Assembly: GCA_016780695.1 (NCBI GenBank) | Contig: JADHLK010000069.1 | Coordinates: 1-6,764 of the forward strand | DNA: 6,764 nucleotides | DNA from: Alphaproteobacteria bacterium | GTDB lineage: Bacteria > Pseudomonadota > Alphaproteobacteria > Puniceispirillales > Puniceispirillaceae | Direction: 5' to 3' | Part shown: piece by piece, positions 1 through 5,556 of the stretch | Numbering within the stretch: position 1 is the stretch's first letter | Layout of the letters: each line of letters starts with the position of its first letter | Translations under genes and position numbers: made by a program | The notes under the pieces: generated by a model | Told to the model about the DNA's origin: nothing | The model's input: only the letters and a program-made list of their open reading frames with translations | The model's database searches: none

Positions 1-929
1 CGGCCTCGCTGCTTGCCTCACAAACACAGATTTTTGAAATCTTCTTGTTCCTGCGGCTGCTGGAGGGGGCGGGCTATATGATGGGGGTTACCAGCCTGCC
101 AGCGATTATGGTGGCCGCCGCCGCCGCCCGCCATCAGACTTTGACCATGGCCATCTGGTCCTGTTTTGTGCCGGCCAGCCTGTCCCTCACCTTGCTTGGA
201 ACAGCTTTCGGAATTGATTTTCTCGGCTGGCGGGGTATTTGGGAGGCGACGGCCTTTTTATGTCTGGCCACCGCGCTGATCCTGTTTTTCTATTTCCGCA
301 AATCAGCCCCGCCATCTGCCATCTCAACAGAACAGCGCGATGCCAGAGAGCCGGTGCGGCGGATTTTTGAAAAGCCTGAGATCATATTGATGGGGCTGCT
401 ATTTTTCTTTTATTCGATCCTGTTTCAGCCGTCGATTGCCTATCTCCCCTCGCTGTTTCTGCAGAATGGCGATTTTGGCCTGCGCGCCGGAACCGTGGCG
501 ACAGCCCTGTGCCTCAGCGTAAATGTGCTGGGCAATTTGACCGTTGTGCCACTTTTAAGGCGCGGTTTCAGCGTGCGCCAACTGCTGATTTTCAGCACCT
601 CAATCAATATGATCTGCTGTGCATTGATTTTTGTAACCGCGCTGGAGGCAGAATGGCGCTTGCTGGCGGCGGTTGGATTTATCGGCCTGTCCGGCATCCT
701 GCCCGGGGCGATTTGGGTGCGGGTGGGGGAAATGGCAGCCAATCGCCGTCAGGGCCAGCTTTTTTCCTCCTTTATTTTTCAAAGTGCAGGTTTGGGCCAG
801 GTGTTCGGCCCTATTCTGTTCGCCTGGGCGGTTGATGTAACCGGCAAATGGGAAGGCAGTATTTTCTTGCTGCTGCTGGCCGGGGCTGCCAGTATTGTAG
901 TTGCGCTCAGAATCCGGCCAGCCCGATAG
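1..929 (+). CDS. MFS transporter, N-terminal part missing (cut by window edge)
   Basis: This is an inner-membrane secondary transporter of the major facilitator superfamily; its substrate cannot be read from sequence. The frame is open from base 3 to the TAG at 927-929, giving 308 visible residues, so the gene starts outside the window. The TTG at 45 and the ATGs after it are internal codons, since the transmembrane pattern starts before them. I see about eight or nine hydrophobic segments. A pair around visible residues 45-100 is followed by a charged loop (about 100-122, rich in Arg and Glu) that fits the cytoplasmic loop between helices 6 and 7. Six more segments follow, to WEGSIFLLLLAGAAS near the end. 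The motif RLLEGAGY near the left edge is typical of helix 4 in MFS proteins. About 80-100 N-terminal residues (roughly helices 1-3) are missing. The dehydrogenase gene starts 36 nt downstream on the same strand, suggesting co-transcription. The general cyanate-permease-like MFS type is a guess; the superfamily call is firm. Confidence 0.85.
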   Translation, partial: ASLLASQTQIFEIFLFLRLLEGAGYMMGVTSLPAIMVAAAAARHQTLTMAIWSCFVPASLSLTLLGTAFGIDFLGWRGIWEATAFLCLATALILFFYFRKSAPPSAISTEQRDAREPVRRIFEKPEIILMGLLFFFYSILFQPSIAYLPSLFLQNGDFGLRAGTVATALCLSVNVLGNLTVVPLLRRGFSVRQLLIFSTSINMICCALIFVTALEAEWRLLAAVGFIGLSGILPGAIWVRVGEMAANRRQGQLFSSFIFQSAGLGQVFGPILFAWAVDVTGKWEGSIFLLLLAGAASIVVALRIRPAR

Positions 930-953
930 CGGGCCTGAATAAAAGACAAGCGG

Positions 954-960
954 GGAGAGG
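954..960 (+). promoter_or_regulatory. Ribosome binding site of the SDR gene
   Basis: The purine run GGAGAGG lies 5 nt before the ATG at 966 and fixes that codon as the start of the dehydrogenase gene. The whole MFS-SDR gap (930-965) is 36 nt and holds nothing else recognisable, so transcription probably runs on from the transporter gene. Confidence 0.7.
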
Positions 961-965
961 AAAAG

Positions 966-1745
966 ATGCACGCTCTGAAAGTCATTGTAACAGGAGCCAG
1001 TTCAGGTATCGGTGCGGCCAGTGCGGCAGCCCTTGCAGCCAGCGGGGCTGAGCTGGTCCTGCTGGATTTGAACCAGCCGCCCGCAGACACCCCGCACCCG
1101 TTCATTCAGGTGGATATTGCAGACCCGGCTTCAATCCAGGCTGCGGCTGAGGCGCTGCGGGCCCACGGGCCGTTTCAGGGCCTGTGCAATATAGCCGGTA
1201 TTCCGCCGCGCACCGATAATCAGAACGCCCTTTTGCAGATCAATACGCTGGGCAATATCGCGCTGGCTGAGGCGGTGCTGGACCAGCTGTCAGACGGGGC
1301 CAGTGTGGTGTCTCTTGCCTCACGGGCTGGCTCGCGCTGGCAGCAGAATCCAGAGCGGGTCACTGCTCTGCTGGAGTGTCGGCTGGGCGATGAACTGGCC
1401 CCGCTTCTGGCGCGTTTTCCCTGCACCGAAGGCGAAGCCTATGAATGGTCGAAAGAGGGGGTGATCGTCTGGTCCATGCGCCGTTCAATCGCACATATTC
1501 GCAAGCTGCGCTTCAATACGGTTAGCCCGGCCGCTGTCGCGACACCGATATTGGATCATTTCCTGCAAGCTTTTGCCGCCCGCTCCGGCCCGGCGGAAAA
1601 ATATGTTGGCCGGTCTGCCAGACCAGAGGAGATAGGCGCGGCGGTTGCCTTTTTGGCCAGCCCGCAATCGAGCTGGATAAACGGTATCGATCTGTGCATG
1701 GATGGCGGTGTCTCAGCTGATTTGCAGCTGCGCACCTATGGCTGA
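966..1745 (+). CDS. Short-chain dehydrogenase/reductase, coniferyl-alcohol-dehydrogenase-like
   Basis: This 259-residue cytoplasmic oxidoreductase has a full classical SDR fold. The cofactor glycine motif TGASSGIG is at residues 9-16. Asp34 ends the second beta strand (VLLDLN), which in this family points to NAD(H) rather than NADP(H). NIAG is at 75-78, Asn93 sits in the helix-4 position, Ser119 falls in the SLASRAG motif, and Tyr159/Lys163 form the YxxxK catalytic pair (YEWSKEG). Tyr lies 40 residues after Ser, against about 13 in most classical SDRs, so there is an insertion over the active site. That insertion and the SKEGVIVW motif recall bacterial coniferyl-alcohol dehydrogenases and 3-alpha-hydroxysteroid dehydrogenase/carbonyl reductases. 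The C-terminal signature WINGIDLCMDGG is intact. The start has a good ribosome site 5 nt upstream. The substrate is probably an alcohol or ketone with a bulky ring; this is inference. The gene ends directly against the convergent small gene. Confidence 0.9.
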   Translation: MHALKVIVTGASSGIGAASAAALAASGAELVLLDLNQPPADTPHPFIQVDIADPASIQAAAEALRAHGPFQGLCNIAGIPPRTDNQNALLQINTLGNIALAEAVLDQLSDGASVVSLASRAGSRWQQNPERVTALLECRLGDELAPLLARFPCTEGEAYEWSKEGVIVWSMRRSIAHIRKLRFNTVSPAAVATPILDHFLQAFAARSGPAEKYVGRSARPEEIGAAVAFLASPQSSWINGIDLCMDGGVSADLQLRTYG

Positions 1746-1750
1746 TCAGC
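1741..1750. other. 10-bp palindrome carrying both convergent stop codons
   Basis: GCTGATCAGC is a perfect self-complementary decamer. Its centre, TGATCA, supplies the TGA stop of the plus-strand SDR gene (1743-1745) and, on the other strand, the TGA stop of the DUF2783-like gene (1748-1746). No base separates the two coding regions. The palindrome has no loop and no T-run, so it does not look like an intrinsic terminator. Two more perfect palindromes, TCAGCTGA (1713-1720) and GCAGCTGC (1724-1731), lie just inside the SDR gene. Confidence 0.75.
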
Positions 1751-1940
1751 TGGGCTGTCGGGCGGCTGCGAATGCTGCGCGGATAGTCTGCGCATCCCCT
1801 ATCTGATTCATCAAGAGCAGGATCAGCCGAGCGTTGAGCGCGGCACTCTGCGCCTCATCCAGCCCCTCATGCAGGGCAATCAGATCATTATAGAGCTGAT
1901 CCGGCTGTTCAGAAAAATTAAACTCGGTATTGAGGGCCAT
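1746..1940 (-). CDS. DUF2783-like small protein, possible hydroxylase partner subunit
   Basis: This 64-residue soluble protein has no signal peptide or membrane segment. It is predicted to be mostly helical: an N-terminal MALNTEFNF, then FSEQPDQLYNDLIALHEGLD, then an AALNARLILLLMNQIGD core and a C-terminal helix. I recognise the pattern as DUF2783, a small family found next to FAD-dependent monooxygenases; this is from memory, not a search. I chose the ATG at 1940-1938 because GGAG at 1952-1949 lies 8 nt upstream. A GTG one codon earlier (1943) would add one residue. The ATG shares its A with the TGA stop of the monooxygenase (TGATG), or a GTG start would give a GTGA overlap; either way the two genes are translationally coupled. 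Coupling implies similar amounts of both proteins and fits a partner of the hydroxylase. The closest functional precedent I know is MhaB, the small coupling protein of P. putida 3-hydroxyphenylacetate 6-hydroxylase; that link is inference. Confidence 0.85.
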   Translation of the reverse strand: MALNTEFNFSEQPDQLYNDLIALHEGLDEAQSAALNARLILLLMNQIGDAQTIRAAFAAARQPS

Positions 1941-3547
1941 CACACCATCTCCGTCTGGCGGATGCCTGCTTTTTGCAGGGCCGCACGCAAAGCATCTGCA
2001 TCTGCCTCTTGCCAGCGCGCTGCGATATGCTGATCCGGGCGGATCAGATAATGGCCATTGCCATAGCGGGCCGCAACAAAGCCGCCTGTATCCTGCCAGC
2101 CTCCCTCTCCTATCAGGAGAGGCTCCACCCCGGCCGGCAGCGCGCCCGGCCAGGCCTGTCCGAGCGAGAGCAATACAAACCGCCCGCCCAGCTGGTTCAA
2201 CAGCCAGCCCTCGGCCCCCTGCGGTGAGGCAATCGGGGCATCAGCACAGGGGCTGCCCGGGACCATCGGGGTTGCCAGCCCGGACTGATCCGCACTATTG
2301 AGGGCGGAATCGGACAGGCTGCAGGGCACGGACAGGCGGCCCGGATTGACCAGACGGCGCGCAAACCCAAATCTCTCAGCCAAATCAAGCGTTGCATCAC
2401 GGAACCAGGTTTCTGCCCCCGGCTCCGGTGACATGAAACGGGTGGACCAGCTGGAATTGCGGATATTCTCATCGGCCCCGTGAATACGCTCCTCATCATA
2501 GCTGGCCAGCAAATCCGGCCCAGCTTCCTGCTTGACGATAGCGGCCAGCTTCCAGCACAGATTATCAACATCATGCAGGCCGCCATTGCCACCACGCGCC
2601 CCGAAAGGTGAGACAATATGGGCTGAATCACCGGCGAAAATTACCCGGTCATGGACAAATTTTTCCAGCCGCCTGCATTGAAAACTATAGACAGACACCC
2701 AATCCAGCTTGAAAGGCCGTTCGCCGACAATTTTCTCAATTCGCGGGATCACTTTTTCCGGCTGGCGTTCTGCCTCCGCATCCGCATCCGGGCCCAGCTG
2801 CAGGTCAATCCGATAGATATTATCCGGCTGTTTATGCAACAGGGCAGACTGGCCGGGGTGAAAATCGGGATTGAACCAGAACCAGCGTTCAGACGGAAAA
2901 TCAGCATCCATCACCACATCAGCTATCAAAAACCGTTCTTCAAAGACGGTGCCGCCAAATTCCAGCCCCAGCTGCTGGCGAATCAGCGAGCGTGCGCCAT
3001 CACAGGCCAGCAAATACGCCGCCTTTAGCTGATAGCGGCCATCCTCGGTTTCCAGCTCAGCTGTTACCCCGGTCTCATCCTGGCTAAGCCCGACCAGCCG
3101 GTTCTTGAAACGCAAATCGATCAGCCCCGGGAAATCACGGCAACGCTCAATCAGATATTGTTCCATATAATATTGCTGCAAATTAATAAAAGCCGGGAAT
3201 TTATGCCCCTCCTCAGGCAACAAATCAAATTGATAGATTTCGCGGGCGCGCCGGTAAATGCGGCCCAGCTTCCAGGTGACCCCCTTGGCCAGCATCCGGT
3301 CAGCTACGCCCAGACGGTCCAGAATCTCCAGCGATCTCTTTGCCCAGCAAATTGCCCGGCTACCGACCGAGACCACATTATTGTCATCCACCAAAACCGT
3401 TGCAACACCGCTCAAGGCCAGATCAACCGCAGCCGCCAGCCCGATAGGCCCGGCCCCGACTATCAGCACCGGTGCCTCTTTTGGCGTGCCACCGGATAAT
3501 TCTGGCGGGGTCACATACTCTATCGGTGCATAATCATAAGGAGCCAT
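1940..3547 (-). CDS. FAD-dependent aromatic hydroxylase (MhpA/MhaA-like)
   Basis: This 535-residue flavoprotein monooxygenase belongs to the group A family of phenol and 3-(3-hydroxyphenyl)propionate hydroxylases, which add one oxygen of O2 to an aromatic ring using NAD(P)H. The dinucleotide motif GAGPIG is at residues 31-36, the DG motif (CDGARS) at 182-187, and the FAD-ribityl GD motif (GDSAH) at 306-310, followed by the glycine-rich GARGGNGG. A thioredoxin-like C-terminal domain spans about 425-520, with the family signature YLIRPDQHIAARW at 500-512. The reading frame extends to an ATG at 3589, but that would overlap the upstream gene; the ATG at 3547 has GGAGG 8 nt upstream and gives the usual N-terminus. 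Within the homogentisate operon and fused by overlap to a small DUF2783-like gene, it may make homogentisate from 3-hydroxyphenylacetate, as MhaA does. Another ring hydroxylation, or an MhpA-type activity, remains possible. All key motifs are intact. Confidence 0.9.
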   Translation of the reverse strand: MAPYDYAPIEYVTPPELSGGTPKEAPVLIVGAGPIGLAAAVDLALSGVATVLVDDNNVVSVGSRAICWAKRSLEILDRLGVADRMLAKGVTWKLGRIYRRAREIYQFDLLPEEGHKFPAFINLQQYYMEQYLIERCRDFPGLIDLRFKNRLVGLSQDETGVTAELETEDGRYQLKAAYLLACDGARSLIRQQLGLEFGGTVFEERFLIADVVMDADFPSERWFWFNPDFHPGQSALLHKQPDNIYRIDLQLGPDADAEAERQPEKVIPRIEKIVGERPFKLDWVSVYSFQCRRLEKFVHDRVIFAGDSAHIVSPFGARGGNGGLHDVDNLCWKLAAIVKQEAGPDLLASYDEERIHGADENIRNSSWSTRFMSPEPGAETWFRDATLDLAERFGFARRLVNPGRLSVPCSLSDSALNSADQSGLATPMVPGSPCADAPIASPQGAEGWLLNQLGGRFVLLSLGQAWPGALPAGVEPLLIGEGGWQDTGGFVAARYGNGHYLIRPDQHIAARWQEADADALRAALQKAGIRQTEMV

Positions 3548-3555
3548 AATACCGT

Positions 3556-3560
3556 CCTCC
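3556..3560 (-). promoter_or_regulatory. Ribosome binding site that sets the hydroxylase start
   Basis: On the minus strand GGAGG (3560-3556) sits 8 nt before the ATG at 3547, inside the 20-nt gap after the MBL-fold gene stop (3568). It favours this ATG over the in-frame ATG at 3589, which lies inside the upstream gene. Confidence 0.8.
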
Positions 3561-3567
3561 AGCCTTT

Positions 3568-4518
3568 TCAGCCCTGCAAATCCTGCCACATTTGTCTGTC
3601 GCGCTCAGCTGTCCAGATACGCGGCGTATCAATGCCGCGCGCCTCATCATAGGCTCTGGCCACATTAAAGGGCAAACAATGCTCATAGATAGCATAGTCA
3701 GAAAATTTCCTGTCACACACATCGCGCACCGCCGCGAACGCCTCTTTCAGAGAGCCTCCCTTTGCTGCAATGCTGGCGGCCGGCTGATAGGTGGAGTCCA
3801 GAAAATCGCGCGTATTGGCAATCGCCTCAGCCACCTTATCTGCTGTATCCAGCGCTGCCCCGCGCCCCGGGGCTATCGCTGCCGGGCGAAAGCCAGCCAC
3901 CTGATCCAGCGTGGCGCCCCAATCGCTGAAATGCCCATCGCCGCAATAGCAGGCTGAGTGATATTCAACAATATCGCCAGTGAACAAAACCCCTTCATCC
4001 GGCACAAAGGCGACAATATCGCCTGCTGTATGGGCGCGGCCAATCTGCCGCAATTCTACCCGCCGACTGCCCAGATGCACGCTCATAGAGCCGGAAAAGC
4101 TCTGGGTTGGCCAGGTCAGACCAGGGATGCTCTCATGCCCTTCAAACAGGCGCGGGAAGCGGGCAAATTCGCTGTCCCAATCCTCTTGCCCGCGCTCATA
4201 TATCATGGCCAGCGCCGTATCAGAGGCGATTACTTCAGAGGCGGCAAAGGCGGAGGCCCCCAGCACCCGCACCGCATGATAATGCGAGAGCACAACATGC
4301 TTTATCGGCTTTTCGGTTACGGTGCGAATCTGCTCTACCACCTTGTCGGCGAGGCGCGGGGTAGCCTGTGCATCAATCACCATCACTGAATCATCGCCGA
4401 TAATCACCCCGCTATTGGGATCGCCTTCAGCGGTAAAGGCATACAGATCACGGCCAATCTCGGTAAAGCTGATTTGTTTTTCCGTCATGTCGCCCTGTGA
4501 GGCAAATTGCTTAGCCAT
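3568..4518 (-). CDS. MBL-fold protein with degenerate metal-binding motif
   Basis: This 316-residue protein has the metallo-beta-lactamase fold: a beta-rich start, VMVIDAQ at 46-52, and the HxH loop at 79-84. The loop reads HYHAVR, where active family members have HxHxDH, so the Asp and His of the second metal site are Val83 and Arg84. Other positions: His163 (GRAHTAGD) and Asp182 (FTGD) are kept, while the last ligand, normally His in a GHG motif, is Arg219 (PGRG). The three ligands of metal site 1 (His79, His81, His163) thus remain and site 2 is lost apart from shared Asp182. A Cys/His-rich stretch (EYHSACYCGDGHF, 185-197) follows Asp182 and might bind metal instead. There is no signal peptide. 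The ATG at 4518 is preceded by GGAGG with 6-nt spacing and overlaps the end of fahA by 8 nt. I recall similar SHYHAVR proteins in alphaproteobacteria, so this is probably a subfamily rather than a decayed gene. The function is unknown; a hydrolase or lactonase acting on a pathway intermediate or side product is a guess. Confidence 0.85.
   Translation of the reverse strand: MAKQFASQGDMTEKQISFTEIGRDLYAFTAEGDPNSGVIIGDDSVMVIDAQATPRLADKVVEQIRTVTEKPIKHVVLSHYHAVRVLGASAFAASEVIASDTALAMIYERGQEDWDSEFARFPRLFEGHESIPGLTWPTQSFSGSMSVHLGSRRVELRQIGRAHTAGDIVAFVPDEGVLFTGDIVEYHSACYCGDGHFSDWGATLDQVAGFRPAAIAPGRGAALDTADKVAEAIANTRDFLDSTYQPAASIAAKGGSLKEAFAAVRDVCDRKFSDYAIYEHCLPFNVARAYDEARGIDTPRIWTAERDRQMWQDLQG
4511..4518 (-). 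other. 8-nt overlap between fahA and the MBL-fold gene
   Basis: The minus-strand sequence ATGGCTAA carries the MBL start codon (4518-4516) and, in another frame, the TAA stop of fahA (4513-4511). The MBL ribosome site GGAGG (4529-4525) therefore lies inside fahA codons. The arrangement implies translational coupling and shows the MBL-fold gene is a built-in part of the operon. Confidence 0.85.
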
Positions 4519-5527
4519 GACCTTCCTCCACGCGGTTTTCTATCCGGCCAAATACAGACTGGCCCTTCTCATCATGCATTTCAATCCCGACCTGGTCACC
4601 AAATTGCAAAAACCCGGTTTTCGGGCTGCCATTCAAGATCGTTTCCACCATCCGAATTTCGGCAAGACAGCTATAGCCGCGCCCGCCCTCACTGACCGGT
4701 CGGCCGGGTCCACCATCGGCCCCCTTGTTGGAAATGGTTCCAGAGCCGATAATCGCCCCCGCCCCCAGACGGCGGGATTTCGCGGCATGGGCGATCAGCT
4801 CATACATAGAAAAGGTCATCTCATCGCCGGCATTGGCACGGCCCAGCGGCGCGCCGTTCACATCTGCTTGCATTACCAGATTGAGCTTGCCATCGCGCCA
4901 GGCAGAGCCCAGCTCATCCGGGGTAACCGCAACCGGCGAGAAGCTGGTTGCCGGTTTTGACTGGAAAAAGCCGAACCCCTTGCCCAGCTCAGCCGGAATC
5001 AGATTACGCAGCGAGACATCATTGACCAGCATTACCAGCTTAACATGACTGGCGGCCTGTTGCGGGCTGACACCCATCGGCACATCATCCGTGATCACCG
5101 CTATCTCAGCCTCCAGATCAATGCCCCAGCTGGTATCAGGCAGGCGAATCGCCCCGCGCGGCGGGATAAAATCATCACCTGCCCCCTGATAGATAAGCGG
5201 ATCAGTCCAGAAACTGTCCGGCATTTCTGCCCCGCGCGCCTTGCGCACCAGCTCCACATGATTGACATAAGCCGACCCGTCTGCCCATTGATAGGCCCGT
5301 GGCAGCGGCACATGACAGGCGGCCTGATCAAAGGGCTGGCTTTCCACCTCACCTGCTTGCAAAGCGGCAAAGCGGGCGTTCAGTAAAGGTTCTGTCTCAT
5401 CCCATTTATCAAGTGCAGCCTGTAGCGTCGGGGCAATATCCTCTGCCGGTGTCATGCGGGTCAGATCGCGGCTTACCACCACCAGCTGCCCGTCCCGGCT
5501 GCCATCCTGCAAACTTGCCAGTTTCAT
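4511..5527 (-). CDS. fahA: Fumarylacetoacetase (FAH family)
   Basis: Fumarylacetoacetase catalyses the last step of homogentisate breakdown, splitting fumarylacetoacetate into fumarate and acetoacetate in the cytoplasm. The protein has 338 residues, the usual length of the shorter proteobacterial form (the animal enzyme is about 420). The N-terminal domain opens with KLASLQDGSRDGQLVVVSRD, a pattern I recognise from these bacterial enzymes. The metal-binding ExE is Glu139 and Glu141 (DLEAEIAV), with Asp170 (LVNDVSLRN) and an Asp in GAGDDF at 118-119 as the further ligands. Lys191 (SKPATSFSP) matches the catalytic lysine of the mammalian enzyme. GSGTISNKG (261-269) is the substrate-side family motif. 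An ATG at 5584 lies in hmgA; the ATG at 5527 is preferred because GGGAAG (5540-5535) is 7 nt upstream and it gives the family N-terminus. The 29-nt gap to hmgA and the pathway match make the assignment firm. Fumarylpyruvate hydrolase is the alternative but fits the context poorly. Confidence 0.95.
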   Translation of the reverse strand: MKLASLQDGSRDGQLVVVSRDLTRMTPAEDIAPTLQAALDKWDETEPLLNARFAALQAGEVESQPFDQAACHVPLPRAYQWADGSAYVNHVELVRKARGAEMPDSFWTDPLIYQGAGDDFIPPRGAIRLPDTSWGIDLEAEIAVITDDVPMGVSPQQAASHVKLVMLVNDVSLRNLIPAELGKGFGFFQSKPATSFSPVAVTPDELGSAWRDGKLNLVMQADVNGAPLGRANAGDEMTFSMYELIAHAAKSRRLGAGAIIGSGTISNKGADGGPGRPVSEGGRGYSCLAEIRMVETILNGSPKTGFLQFGDQVGIEMHDEKGQSVFGRIENRVEEGHG

Positions 5528-5534
5528 CTTTTTT

Positions 5535-5542
5535 CTTCCCTT
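5535..5542 (-). promoter_or_regulatory. Ribosome binding site of fahA
   Basis: On the minus strand AAGGGAAG (5542-5535) sits 7 nt before the ATG at 5527, inside the 29-nt gap between hmgA and fahA (5528-5556). It decides the fahA start against the longer frame beginning at 5584. Confidence 0.65.
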
Positions 5543-5556
5543 CTGTCCGGCGGGCC

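Noticed and set aside
1..45. TTG at 45 as the MFS gene start
   Set aside because: The frame is open to the left edge, and a start here would lack the first transmembrane helices of the family.
1775..1796. Short inverted repeat TGCGC...GCGCA as a terminator near the convergent junction
   Set aside because: The stem is only five pairs with no T-run on either strand and lies inside the DUF2783-like gene; such repeats are common by chance in GC-rich DNA.
3548..3589. N-terminal extension of the flavin hydroxylase to the ATG at 3589
   Set aside because: The extra 14 residues read through the end of the MBL-fold gene and its 20-nt gap. The ATG at 3547 has GGAGG at ideal spacing and gives the expected N-terminus.
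4322..4960. Plus-strand open frame of 212 codons across the fahA and MBL-fold junction
   Set aside because: It is antisense to two well-supported genes and shows no motif, family resemblance or convincing ribosome site.
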